Shown here in pieces: positions 24,045 through 32,960 of a stretch of DNA of 64,000 nt. The notes beneath the pieces were generated by a model. The model saw only the letters and a list, made by a program, of their open reading frames with translations. It did not search any database and was not told the DNA's origin. The stretch spans positions 1-64,000 of the forward strand of contig JADLGW010000003.1 in assembly GCA_020849105.1 (NCBI GenBank). Reading direction: 5' to 3'. Source of the stretch: Phycisphaerales bacterium. Lineage in GTDB: Bacteria > Planctomycetota > Phycisphaerae > Phycisphaerales > UBA1924. The stretch's first letter is position 1; each line of letters opens with the position of its first letter. The position numbers and the translations under genes were made by a program.

Positions 24045-26879
24045 CTAACGCTGCCCGATGGAGCCCAGGGCCCCTTGCTGAGCCTGCAACTGCCCGATCG
24101 CCGTCTCCATCGCCAGGAACTTCCGCTCCAGGATCTGTCGGCGGGACTCCAGGCGCACGTCCAGATCGTCAATCCGCCTGTTCTGGGCCTCAATCTGGTC
24201 CGTGATCGCGCGGTTCCGCCCAGTCAGGACGCCGTCCACGGTGTCCAGGTACGTCTTGGCCATCTGTTCGATCAGGCCCGCCACGCCCAGTTTGTCGAAC
24301 CTTTCCTTGGCGTTGGGGTCCTTGGCCTTGCCGCCCCCGGGCAGGGTGATCTCGTCGTATCCCGGCGTGAGCACGCGGGCCGCGAACACGTCCTCGACCG
24401 CCTGCGGGTCTGTTTCCATCGCCTGCCGCAGGACGTCGCGGTCCAGTTCCAGTTTGCCGCCCTGGCCCACCGTGATCCCGACATCGGCCAGCGTCTCGTA
24501 GCGGCCCTCCATGCCCTGGGCACGGCCCTGCACCGCGCCGTAGAGCGCAGACCTCAGGCTGATCGCGGTTCCGTCGCCCAGCAGCGGCCCCTTCTGCTTC
24601 GATTCCGGGTCGTACCTGGTCTGCTGGTTGATGCGGTCCGTCACGGCGTTGAACGCGTCCACGAAGGCCGAGACCGCCGCCTCGATCCCCGCCGAGTCCC
24701 GTGAGACCGACAGCGTCACCGGGTCGCTGCTCACCCCGTTCAGGTCGATCGTGACGCCGCTGATCACGCTGTCGAGCGTGTTGGAGGAACTGGACAGCAG
24801 CACCGCCCGGGCCGGGTCCGTCGAGCCGAAGAACACGCGGGAATCCTGGCCCCGGTCCAGCGTGCGCAGGTCCATGTCCAGAGCGCCGGTGTCCGCCAGG
24901 AACCGCCCGGTCGTCCCGCTGCCTGTCGCCGTCAGGCTGAGCCGGAACGGCGTGGAGCCGGCCCCGTCGTTGATGATCGTTGCCGCGACGCCCAGCCCCG
25001 CGCTGTTGATCTTCTCGACCACCTTGGCCAGGCTGTCGGCGGGGTCGATCTTGACGATGCGCTCAAAGGAGCCGTCGATGACGTTGCCCGCCCCGGTGGC
25101 CGCGGCCTCGCCCTCCAGGTTCAGCGCCGCCGCCACGCCGCCGGACTTGTCCTCCACCGAGATCTTCTGGGTGCCGGCGCCGGCCGCCTCCTCGTACAAC
25201 TCGATCCCGTCGCCCTCGGCGTTGATCTTGGCGCGCACGCGGGTGGGCCTGCTGTTGATGAGCCGGATCACATCGCCCAGCGTCTCATCCGTGTCCTTGA
25301 CGGACACGAGCGCGGTCGCTCCCGTGGAATCCTTGATGATGAAGTCGCCCGTCCCGATTCCGGCGCCGTTGCGCAGGGAATCGAGTCTCGTCGCCACCGT
25401 CATGTACTGGTGCTGCAGGTTGCCGCTGGCGACCGTGGACGAGGCGACGCCCGCCGTGTCGATCCCCAGCGACTCGGCGCTCTGGCCGGACACGACCAGG
25501 TTGCCCGTGCCCGCCGTCGTGTCCGTCAGCACGATCCCGGTACCCTTGGCGTCCAGCGCGGCCGTGACGGCCCCGCCCGTGTCGGCCGCGAACTTCGCCA
25601 GGACGTCCGACAGCGCCGCCCTCGTGTCGATCGTGACGGCGTGCACCGTCCCCGTGCGGTCGGTGATGGAGATGGTCCCGTCGCCGGCGATGCCGGCCCC
25701 GCCGTTGAGCGTGCGCGCCAGCGTGGAGTTGATCCCCGCCAGGATCCGTTCGCCGGTGATCGTGCCCGTGGAATCCGTGTCCGGCGTCAGCCCCAGGTCC
25801 AGGGCCGTGTTCCCCACCGTGTTCTCGTTATCGACGATCCGCAGCGTCTTGGTCCCCGCGCTGTCCACGATCTGGAGCCCGGACCCATCGCCCGCGACGG
25901 AGGCAGCGACGTCGGTCACCCCCGCGGCCGTGAGGGCGTCGTTGATCCGTTCGATCACCCCGCCCACGGTGCTGACGGCGCCCTCGACCAGTTTGTTCTC
26001 CGCGTCGTACACGCCGCCGAGGTTGACGTTCACGTTCGTCACCGTGGCCCCGTCGGTCACCCTGACCGTGAAGTCGAACGCCGCAGAGCCGGCGGTGTTC
26101 CCGATGAAGACGCCGTTCCCATCATTGAGCGCCCGGAGCGCGGTCTCCGCGCCGACCCGGTAGAGTTCGCCGCCCGTCACCGTGTGGGAGGTGAACGTGA
26201 GCCGTTCCACGCCCAGGCTGGCCGCGGTGTCATAGCCGTTTGCGCTCTTCACCGTGATGTTCGCCGTCCCGTGGCTCAGCACCAGGCGGTTGCCGCTGGC
26301 GCTGGCGGTGATCCCCAGTCCGTTGGCGTTGATGGCGTCGATCACCTCGCTCATCGTCCCCACGCGCGAAAGGTCGATCGTCTCCGATGACCCGCCCTCC
26401 ACCGCCAGGATGATCTTGCCCCGCTCAACGCCCTCGCCCCCGTTCAGGTCCGCCAGGCGCGTGTCGCGGTCCAGCCGCGCCGCCGCGGATTCGAACGTGA
26501 AATCGCCGGCCCCCAGCGCCGCCGAGGAACTGGCGAACCCGCGTGACAGGAGTTGCTGGCTGGAGACCAGCCGGTCCACGATCATCTGGTATGTGCCCGG
26601 CGTCGCCCCCGCCGACGCGACCGCCGTCAGGACGCCATCGTCGGAACTCACCGCCTTCTTGGACTGGAACGTCTTGCCCGTGCGGAACGCCGCGGCCGCG
26701 TCGCGGAGCGAGCCCAGGCGCGAGTTGATGTCCAGGTACGCCGCCTGCTGGGTCTGGAGTTGGGCGATGCGCTGCTGGATCAGGATCTTCGGGCGGGACT
26801 CGATGGCCATGAGTTGGCCGATGAGTTCCTGCGTGTTGATCCCGCTGAAGATCCCGGTGCCGGTTGAGATTCCGCCCAT
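24045..26879 (-). CDS. fliD: Flagellar hook-associated protein 2 (filament cap)
   Basis: A 944-aa protein, about twice the E. coli length. FliD_N domain at the start (GIFSGINTQELIGQLMAIES...), FliD_C near the end (SGVTIDLNGVSSDPVTLSVSRD...LLGDGTAISLRSALYGAV), and a C-terminal coiled coil (RRIDDLDVRLESRRQILERKFLAMETAIGQL). The extra length is due to several hook-IN-like repeats in the middle: the pattern L(N/R)xGxGI-x-I-x-D...VDxxxTLxDVIxxIN recurs at least five times (for example NGGAGIAGDGTISITD, LRNGAGIGTGDFIIKD). AAGGAG lies 8 nt before ATG 26879. It caps the filament at the cell exterior and guides flagellin polymerisation. Confidence 0.92.
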   Translation of the reverse strand: MGGISTGTGIFSGINTQELIGQLMAIESRPKILIQQRIAQLQTQQAAYLDINSRLGSLRDAAAAFRTGKTFQSKKAVSSDDGVLTAVASAGATPGTYQMIVDRLVSSQQLLSRGFASSSAALGAGDFTFESAAARLDRDTRLADLNGGEGVERGKIILAVEGGSSETIDLSRVGTMSEVIDAINANGLGITASASGNRLVLSHGTANITVKSANGYDTAASLGVERLTFTSHTVTGGELYRVGAETALRALNDGNGVFIGNTAGSAAFDFTVRVTDGATVTNVNVNLGGVYDAENKLVEGAVSTVGGVIERINDALTAAGVTDVAASVAGDGSGLQIVDSAGTKTLRIVDNENTVGNTALDLGLTPDTDSTGTITGERILAGINSTLARTLNGGAGIAGDGTISITDRTGTVHAVTIDTRAALSDVLAKFAADTGGAVTAALDAKGTGIVLTDTTAGTGNLVVSGQSAESLGIDTAGVASSTVASGNLQHQYMTVATRLDSLRNGAGIGTGDFIIKDSTGATALVSVKDTDETLGDVIRLINSRPTRVRAKINAEGDGIELYEEAAGAGTQKISVEDKSGGVAAALNLEGEAAATGAGNVIDGSFERIVKIDPADSLAKVVEKINSAGLGVAATIINDGAGSTPFRLSLTATGSGTTGRFLADTGALDMDLRTLDRGQDSRVFFGSTDPARAVLLSSSSNTLDSVISGVTIDLNGVSSDPVTLSVSRDSAGIEAAVSAFVDAFNAVTDRINQQTRYDPESKQKGPLLGDGTAISLRSALYGAVQGRAQGMEGRYETLADVGITVGQGGKLELDRDVLRQAMETDPQAVEDVFAARVLTPGYDEITLPGGGKAKDPNAKERFDKLGVAGLIEQMAKTYLDTVDGVLTGRNRAITDQIEAQNRRIDDLDVRLESRRQILERKFLAMETAIGQLQAQQGALGSIGQR

Positions 26880-26899
26880 TCCTCCCGCTCCTTGGGCCG

Positions 26900-27079
26900 T
26901 CAGGCCGCGCGACGGATCGCCGGTTCGCGCTCCGCCGTCCACACCCCCGGACGGTCCAGCCCCCGCCGACGCAGCACCAGCACGTCGCCCGCCCAGGATG
27001 CCAGCACGCGCTCGAACATCCGCCGCACCCGCGGGTCTACCGGGGCCAGGGCCCACGGCCGCTGCGTCGAGTGTCTCAC
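26900..27079 (-). CDS. Small hypothetical protein upstream of fliD
   Basis: A 59-aa open frame beginning at GTG 27079, with GGGAG 7 nt upstream, ending 20 bp before fliD. Third codon positions are strongly GC-rich from the GTG onward but not before it, which supports this start. The protein is basic and soluble (VDPRVRRMFERVLASWAGDVLVLRRRG); no family recognised. Position suggests a flagellar role. Confidence 0.5.
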   Translation of the reverse strand: MRHSTQRPWALAPVDPRVRRMFERVLASWAGDVLVLRRRGLDRPGVWTAEREPAIRRAA

Positions 27080-27183
27080 CGCTGCACTCCCGTCTGGGGC
27101 GGCACCGGCCGCACCTGTCTTTGGATTCGGACCTTCGCGGGCGCGGGCCGCAAGAACCATGCCCGCACGCCCCGACCCCCGCG

Positions 27184-27211
27184 TTATCGGCAGATACCGC
27201 GCCCGACTGTG
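27184..27211 (-). promoter_or_regulatory. Candidate sigma-28 (FliA) promoter for the fliD-fliS unit
   Basis: On the minus strand GCCGATAA (27191-27184) matches the sigma-28 -10 consensus at all eight positions. A partial -35 (CACAGTCG, 4 of 8 matches to TAAAGTTT) lies 12 nt upstream at 27211-27204. It faces the 59-aa gene and fliD about 100 bp away. Confidence 0.45.
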
Positions 27212-27307
27212 CCCGGCCCCTGGCAGAGACTCGGCAAGAAATGCCGAACCCCGGTGCATCCGGCACCGTTACCCTTTCTCACCATGCAGCCGATAGAGGT
27301 CGGGCCC

Positions 27308-27919
27308 ATGTACCCGCTCCCGAAGACCATCCGCGTGGCCACCGCAGTCATCTGCGGCCTGGTGCTGGCCGCGGCCGTGCTCGGCGCCGTTGCCTCCATC
27401 GCGCTCATGCCCCGGCCCGCCTGGACGCTGTTCGGCTTCCAGGTGGTCACGATCGTGGCCGCGGGGCTGGGCATCGTGATGGGCTTCGGCACGTTTCGGC
27501 AGGGTCCGGGGCTGGCGCTGGCGTGCATCGCGGGCACGATCTTGGTGGCCGCGGTATTGGGTTACATCAGCGTGCAGCCGCCGGAGATCGCCGGGCACAG
27601 GCTCCGCCCCTGGCTGGTGGGGTACGTCGCCGCCTCCGCTGTCCTCGGGCTGCTGGGGGCGTGGTGCGTGCTTTCCCGAGACCCGCGGTCCCTTCCCACA
27701 CTTGTCAAGGGGCTGGTGCTGGGGCTTCCAGTGCTCATGGCCGGCGCCGTCGTGCTGATGCCCGCCGCGCGCGGCCTGGCCCGCTCGCTCATGGGGGGCG
27801 GCGTCGTCGGCACGATCATCGTCTCGGTCGCCGCGTTTGTGATCCTGGGGGCCTTCCTGTGCGCCAGCGCGGACCTCATCATCCGCTCGTTTGAATACGG
27901 CCGGCACGAGAACACCTGA
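27308..27919 (+). CDS. Polytopic membrane protein of unknown function
   Basis: A 203-aa protein with about six hydrophobic helices (for example AVICGLVLAAAVLGAVASIAL, VVTIVAAGLGIVMGF, ACIAGTILVAAVLGYI, VLGLPVLMAGAVVLM, VVGTIIVSVAAFVILGAF). ATG 27308 has GAGG 9 nt upstream; an alternative ATG at 27284 adds eight residues. No known family. Divergent from the flagellar unit and convergent with the following frameshifted gene. Confidence 0.7.
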   Translation: MYPLPKTIRVATAVICGLVLAAAVLGAVASIALMPRPAWTLFGFQVVTIVAAGLGIVMGFGTFRQGPGLALACIAGTILVAAVLGYISVQPPEIAGHRLRPWLVGYVAASAVLGLLGAWCVLSRDPRSLPTLVKGLVLGLPVLMAGAVVLMPAARGLARSLMGGGVVGTIIVSVAAFVILGAFLCASADLIIRSFEYGRHENT

Positions 27920-27923
27920 CGCC

Positions 27924-28576
27924 TCATGCGACCGGTGCGCCGCACTCGCTGCACGGGCCGGTGTTGCCGACCGGGTACGCGCACCACGGGCATAGGCCCT
28001 TCCGCCGCCGGCGCCCGCGCCCAAGCGCCCGTGCCGCTGTCATGGCGCCGAACATCAGCACCCCATAGAACGCCGAGTTCACGAGCTGGCCCGGCCAAAG
28101 GGGCCCGAGCGGAAAGTCCGTCATGTAGGGGTCGCCGGCCGCCATCAACCACGGGGTACGCCAGAGGACAGGAGCCCACCAGCCGATCCGCGGCCCTGAG
28201 TAGGCCAACTGATTCGGGGCGACGTAGAGGCCCCATCCTTCGAGACAGCGGAGCGGAAAACCGACGCGGAAGATGTTGCAGACATACGTTGGAGGTGCCC
28301 CCGGGCCTGCACCGGCGGACCCGCGTCGTATGAGACCTGCCAGTGGGTGATCGCCGCGTTCCTTGACTCGAGAGCCCCGAGCGGTTCCGGGAGCATTTTC
28401 GGGAGGGCGCCCCGCCACGCGGCGCCGGGGTCCATTCGGGCCTGCCGGTACTGCTGCGCCACAGGGACCAGCATCGCCAGCAGGTACGCCGTCGCCGCGT
28501 TCACCACCAACCCGGCAACGCACAAGACGGGGATGCGGCGCGCCCACATGCCGACCGAATGATTGCTCCGCATCAT
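27924..28576 (-). pseudogene. Membrane protein with C-terminal zinc ribbon, frameshifted
   Basis: The N-terminal part (SNHSVGMWARRIPVLCVAGL..., one TM helix, then a WQVSYDAG strand) and the C-terminal part (FPLGPLWPGQLVNSAFYGVLMFGAMTAARAL TM helix, then CPWCAYPVGNTGPCSECG) are in different frames. They can be joined across a run of five C at 28298-28302 by one base change in length. Both parts have gene-like codon use. The two-CxxC ribbon at the end is common in uncharacterised planctomycete membrane proteins. It may be a true decay event or a sequencing or assembly error. Confidence 0.65.
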
Positions 28577-28689
28577 TCCCTGCCCGTAGCGGAAGGAGTG
28601 TCGGCGCCGCACTCGTTGCACGAGGTACCGATCGTGTCCACCACGAACGCGACCGCCACGACGAGGATGAGCCGGTGCCGTCGCCGCAC
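28573..28689 (-). CDS. Tiny hydrophobic ORF with CNECG tail (doubtful)
   Basis: A 38-aa frame from GTG 28689: a basic start, a hydrophobic stretch (LILVVAVAFVVDTIG) and a CNECG motif. Its stop overlaps the ATGATG start of the frameshifted gene. It may be a truncated relative of that zinc-ribbon family. No clear ribosome site. Confidence 0.25.
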   Translation of the reverse strand: MRRRHRLILVVAVAFVVDTIGTSCNECGADTPSATGRE

Positions 28690-28703
28690 GAGCCCAGCAT
28701 ACC

Positions 28704-29675
28704 TCAGCCCGCGGCGGCCCGGTCCAGGAACTCTGTCAGTGCTCGCTCCGCCTGCCGGAGGAACCGCGGATCGGTCCAAAGGTCGTTGTGCCCACCACCG
28801 GAAACTACCGCAAACATCCCGCCGGCCGCGGCGGCGATATCGCGGCCGTCCTGGATCGGGCTCACGGCGTCCTGATCCCCGTGCAGAACCAGCACCGGGC
28901 ACTTCACCCGGCCGGCGTCCATCGCGCGATCGAACCGCCCCGGCCTGAGCCCCCCTCCGGGCGACACCAGGCGCAGCGCGGTCCCCAGCGTGAGCCGCCA
29001 GGGCATCCCCCGCGCGCGCAGGACGTTGCGCGCCGGCGTGGCGGCGCGCCGATACGGTGACTCCGCGATCACCGCGGCGACTCCGGGATCACCGGCCGCG
29101 ACCTCCAGCGACACGCCCGCCCCGAGAGACCAGCCGAACAGGACCATGGGTAATCGGCCATCGGGCGATAGTCGGCCCCGAGCGTCGCCGTCGTTGCCCC
29201 CGGCGGGCCGCGCGGAGATTCCGCTGCCCGCTCCTGCCCCGTGCCCGTTGCCCCGAACGGCCTGGACCACCGCGCGCAGGTCCGCGCCCTCCACCATCCC
29301 CAGCCCGCACGTCCCGGGCGCCTCGCCGTGGCCCGGCGTGTCCCACAGCACGATCCGGGACGCCAATGGCAGGAGCGACGGCAGCCGGACCAGGCCGCCG
29401 ATCCGCGAATCCGCCCAGCCGTGGGTCATCACGATCACCGGGCCCCGCGGGTTGTCGCCGGGCACGTCCCAGACGGGCAGGTCCAGGCCGCGCGACCGGA
29501 ACGTCCAGGACTCGAACGCGCGCCCCAGGTCGCCGGGATCACCCGGCCGGCCCCGCGCGACGGCCGACGCGTACGTCCGCCGCGGCGGGTGCGACAGCAT
29601 CCACGCCGTTGAAGCCGCAACGATCGCCCACAGCAGGGCAAGACCGACCGCCAGGAGAAGGAGGAAGGAAGGCAC
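28704..29675 (-). CDS. Alpha/beta hydrolase with N-terminal membrane anchor
   Basis: A 323-aa protein. An N-terminal hydrophobic helix (LLLLAVGLALLWAIVAAS) precedes an alpha/beta hydrolase: VIVMTHGWADS (oxyanion), nucleophile Ser in GWSLGAG, acid Asp in HGDQDAVSP, catalytic His in GGGHNDLW. It resembles the serine aminopeptidase S33 and DUF1749-like hydrolases; substrate unknown. GTG 29675 lies next to a short repetitive spacer (AGGCACAGAGGCACATAGGCAC on the plus strand). Confidence 0.85.
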   Translation of the reverse strand: MPSFLLLLAVGLALLWAIVAASTAWMLSHPPRRTYASAVARGRPGDPGDLGRAFESWTFRSRGLDLPVWDVPGDNPRGPVIVMTHGWADSRIGGLVRLPSLLPLASRIVLWDTPGHGEAPGTCGLGMVEGADLRAVVQAVRGNGHGAGAGSGISARPAGGNDGDARGRLSPDGRLPMVLFGWSLGAGVSLEVAAGDPGVAAVIAESPYRRAATPARNVLRARGMPWRLTLGTALRLVSPGGGLRPGRFDRAMDAGRVKCPVLVLHGDQDAVSPIQDGRDIAAAAGGMFAVVSGGGHNDLWTDPRFLRQAERALTEFLDRAAAG

Positions 29676-29769
29676 AGAGGCACATAGGCACGAGGGCGCA
29701 ACGCAGAAGCACGGTCGTCGCGTTTCTTCCCGTGTGCCCCGGTGCCTCCGTGCCCTCGCATCCCGCTCG

Positions 29770-31932
29770 TCAGAACAAGTTCGCCACGTCGTTGAACGTT
29801 ACCACCAGGAAGATGGCCCCGATCAGCAGCAAGCCCGCGGCGTTCGCCGCGTTCTGGACCGCCACCGAGACCGGTTTCCCGCGCACCTGCTCCACCAGCA
29901 GGAACACGAACTGCCCCCCATCCACGATCGGCAGCGGCAGGAAGTTGACCACCGCAAGGTTCACACTGATCAGCGCCATGAAGAACAGCAGCCACACCAC
30001 CCCGCGGCTGGCGATCCGCGTCCCCAGGTGAGCGATCCCCACCGGCCCCTTCAGGTGCTCAACCTTGACCGTCCCCTCGAACAACCGGGCAAACGTGATG
30101 TAAGTGGTGATCATCACCCGGCGGGTCTCCGCGACGCCCATCTTCACGGCCTCTACCGGGGTCGCGGCCTTCAGGGTTGCTTCCTCCGCCGCGAACGGGA
30201 AGGCCTCCGCCACCAGCGGGTGGGTCCACTTCAGGTCGAGCACGCGGCGCAGGTCCGAAGTCGCCAGAGTCCAGTCCATCGGCTCGGGCGCAGCGCCCGC
30301 CACCGGCGGCTGCACCACCAGACGGATGGTCGTGCGCTCGCCCTCGGCCTTCTTCGCGGCCTCCACCAGCGCGGCGCGCATCTCGCCGAAGTTCGCGACT
30401 GCCACACCATCGATGCTCACGATCCGCGACCCGGGCCGGAGGTTCAGCGACGACGCGGCGCTCGCCCGGTCCGCGGCTCCGTCCCGGGCCTCCTCGATCC
30501 GGGCCGGCGGCCGGGCGATGAGGGTGCTCTCGTCGCGCGTGTCGCCGCGGCGGAACCCGACCGTCCCCCCACCCTCCCGCCCGACACGCAGGGTCAGGTC
30601 CACGTCGTGACCGTCCCGCCGTACCGTCGCCCGCAGGTCGCCGCCGATGTTGCGCTTGATCTCCCGCACGCCCTCGGCTCCGCTCGGGTACTCGGTGTCG
30701 CCGAGCCGCACGAACACGTCCCCCTCGCGCAGCCCCTGCTGCGCGCCCCGGGCGTTCATCCCCGCGGCATCGGGCTCGACACGCATCACGGGCGTGAGCC
30801 CCAGGAGGTGGTCGAGTTGGAAGAACTCCCCCGGCTGGTCCTGCGGCACGTTGTCCGCCTGGAGCATGGGCTCGGGGTGCAGCGTGATCACGACGTGCCT
30901 GCCGTCTTCTCCGGCAAACTCCGCCTCCACGTCGTGCCCGCCGGACTCCCGTACCGCCCGCACCAGGTCCCAGCCGCCCGTGATCGTGCGGTCGTCGCCG
31001 ACGCGCACGAGCGTCATGCCAGGTTCCAGCCCGGCAGCCCCGACGGAGGCCATCACCTTCCGGAACGCCGCCGCATCCGCCTTGTTCGCGGCCTTGTCGA
31101 TCCGCGCTGAGTACGGCGGCGACAGGCCCATCTCCAGAAGTCCGCTGCCTCGTGCGGGCCTCGGCTTCACGTCAAACCGCAGCGGCTCCCGAACCCCGGC
31201 CCGCTGGACCACGAGGGAGACCGACCCGTCCCGCGGCGCCATGGCCCCGGCGATCATCACGTCGCCGAAGGAGTTGGGCTTCCGTCCATCGACCTTCAGC
31301 ACCTCATCCCCGGGGGCCAGGCCCGGCCGCGTCACACCGGCCTGTGCCGCGTTCTCCGCGACCGCCATCGCCGCGGGCGACCCCGGCTGCACGGACCCGA
31401 CCTTCGCGGGTTCCACGCGCAGGCCGTGCATGAACACGGCCACGAACAGGACCGCCGCCACCACGATGTTCATCACCACGCCCGCGGAGATCACGATCAT
31501 GCGCTTCCAGACGGCCACGCTCTGGTAACTGTCCGGCTCCGCGCTCCGCGCGGACGGGTCCATGTCATCCTGCCCGAGCATCTTCACATATCCGCCCAGC
31601 GGCAGCCAGTTCAATCGGTACTCCGTTGGGGAGATACCGAGCCGGGTATTGGGGGATTGGGGCGTTGGGGCGGATGAATCCCCCGCCCTCCCGCTCCCCT
31701 CTCTCTTCCGTTCCTGATACTCATCCTCACTGCTCCCCCGACGCGGGCCCAGCCCCTTGCGGTAGGACAGCAGCGCCGGGCCGAACCCGATCGCAAACGC
31801 CAGCACGCGGATCCCCGCCCAGCGCGCCGCCAGGAAGTGTCCGAGTTCGTGCACAAAGATGATCAGGCTGAACCCGATCACCACCAGCCCGAAATCTGCC
31901 AACGTCCCCAACCCCGACAGAGCCTGCTCCAT
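29770..31932 (-). CDS. rseP: RIP-type site-2 zinc metalloprotease (RseP-like)
   Basis: A 720-aa multipass membrane protease. HELGH (His28, Glu29, His32) in the first TM and NFLPLPIVDGGQ in the last part give the zinc site. Between the TMs are three or four PDZ-like modules (GLAPGDEVLKVDGR, GLREGDVFVRLGDTEYPSG, LRPGSRIVSIDGVAVANF), more than the two of E. coli RseP. An odd low-complexity insertion (about residues 62-95, ending APTPQSPNTRLG) lies before YRLNWLPLGGYVKM; its DNA is a TTGGGG-type simple sequence. It cleaves TM segments, often anti-sigma factors. No anti-sigma factor gene is adjacent. Confidence 0.92.
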   Translation of the reverse strand: MEQALSGLGTLADFGLVVIGFSLIIFVHELGHFLAARWAGIRVLAFAIGFGPALLSYRKGLGPRRGSSEDEYQERKREGSGRAGDSSAPTPQSPNTRLGISPTEYRLNWLPLGGYVKMLGQDDMDPSARSAEPDSYQSVAVWKRMIVISAGVVMNIVVAAVLFVAVFMHGLRVEPAKVGSVQPGSPAAMAVAENAAQAGVTRPGLAPGDEVLKVDGRKPNSFGDVMIAGAMAPRDGSVSLVVQRAGVREPLRFDVKPRPARGSGLLEMGLSPPYSARIDKAANKADAAAFRKVMASVGAAGLEPGMTLVRVGDDRTITGGWDLVRAVRESGGHDVEAEFAGEDGRHVVITLHPEPMLQADNVPQDQPGEFFQLDHLLGLTPVMRVEPDAAGMNARGAQQGLREGDVFVRLGDTEYPSGAEGVREIKRNIGGDLRATVRRDGHDVDLTLRVGREGGGTVGFRRGDTRDESTLIARPPARIEEARDGAADRASAASSLNLRPGSRIVSIDGVAVANFGEMRAALVEAAKKAEGERTTIRLVVQPPVAGAAPEPMDWTLATSDLRRVLDLKWTHPLVAEAFPFAAEEATLKAATPVEAVKMGVAETRRVMITTYITFARLFEGTVKVEHLKGPVGIAHLGTRIASRGVVWLLFFMALISVNLAVVNFLPLPIVDGGQFVFLLVEQVRGKPVSVAVQNAANAAGLLLIGAIFLVVTFNDVANLF

Positions 31933-32040
31933 GGCACATCGTATCGGCCGAAGAGGGAGGCGAAGGCCGAGGCGGGGAGCCCACCACGCGGCCGGAACCC
32001 CCCGGGTGCCCCTCTCCGCACGGCTCCGCTACCCTTCCCC

Positions 32041-32958
32041 ATGAAGAAGAAACTCCTGATCACCGCCGGGGTCTTGGCCGGCCTTCTGGTCGTCCTCGTG
32101 CTTGCCGCGGGGTTCGCGGCCGGCATGTTCGCTCGGCAGGGGATCCAGAGCGGCGCCTCCTACGCGCTCGGCGTGCCCACGACCGTGGACAGCGCCAGTC
32201 TCGGGATCTTCGGCGGTCGGCTTGCGCTGGCGGGCGTCACCGTGGACAACCCGCCGGGCTACACCACGCCCCACGTCCTGCACCTGGGCCGTGGGGCGGT
32301 AGCCGTCACCCTCTCCTCACTGCTGAAGGACACCATCGAGGTGCCGGAGTTCACGCTCGCCGACCTTGACCTGAACCTCGAACGCAGGGCCGGCAAGGCC
32401 AACTACCAGGTCATCATGGACAACCTGGAGAAGGTCATCGGTCCCGCCCCGCCGCAGCCGCCCCCCGACCAGAAGAAGTTCATCGTTGACACACTCTCCA
32501 TCACCAACGTGACCGTCCATGTGGACGTGCTCGCCGAAGCCCCGTCCGTCGTGGGCGAGGCGCTTGGCGGCCACACCAAGGTGGATATCACGATCCCGGA
32601 GATCAAACTCTCCGGCGTCGGGCGCACGGGCACCGGTGTCGGCGGGACCGGGGTCACAACGTCGCAACTCGCCGGCGTCATCTACGAGGCGCTTATGGCC
32701 GCGGTCGTCGAACACGGCGGAGACAAACTCCCGGCGGACATCCTCGGCGACCTCAGGGGACAACTCGGTGACCTCAGGGGCCTCGCCAACGTCGGGCTCC
32801 AGGTTGGGGGCAAGGCGATTGACACCGCGCGGAACCTCGGTGAACAGGCAAAGAAGGCCGGCGGGGAGATCAAGAGCACCGTCGAATCCGAGGCGGAGAA
32901 GATCAAGAAGGGGATCGGCGACGTGTTCGGCGGGGACAAGAAGAAGGGCGGTGGCTGA
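32041..32958 (+). CDS. AsmA-like periplasmic protein
   Basis: A 305-aa protein with an N-terminal TM anchor (LLITAGVLAGLLVVLVLAAG) and an AsmA-type beta domain (ASYALGVPTTVDSASLGIFGGRL..., LHLGRGAVAVTLSSLLKDTIEVPEF). Pro-rich linker, then FIVDTLSITNVTVHVD. The C-terminal ~80 residues are a charged amphipathic helix ending in Lys/Gly. AsmA-like proteins are linked to lipid transport and outer-membrane assembly. ATG 32041 is the only sensible start. Confidence 0.75.
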   Translation: MKKKLLITAGVLAGLLVVLVLAAGFAAGMFARQGIQSGASYALGVPTTVDSASLGIFGGRLALAGVTVDNPPGYTTPHVLHLGRGAVAVTLSSLLKDTIEVPEFTLADLDLNLERRAGKANYQVIMDNLEKVIGPAPPQPPPDQKKFIVDTLSITNVTVHVDVLAEAPSVVGEALGGHTKVDITIPEIKLSGVGRTGTGVGGTGVTTSQLAGVIYEALMAAVVEHGGDKLPADILGDLRGQLGDLRGLANVGLQVGGKAIDTARNLGEQAKKAGGEIKSTVESEAEKIKKGIGDVFGGDKKKGGG

Positions 32959-32960
32959 GC

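Noticed and set aside
24628-26390. Plus-strand frames opposite fliD
   Set aside because: Shadow frames; low complexity Ser/Pro/Val composition, no motifs.
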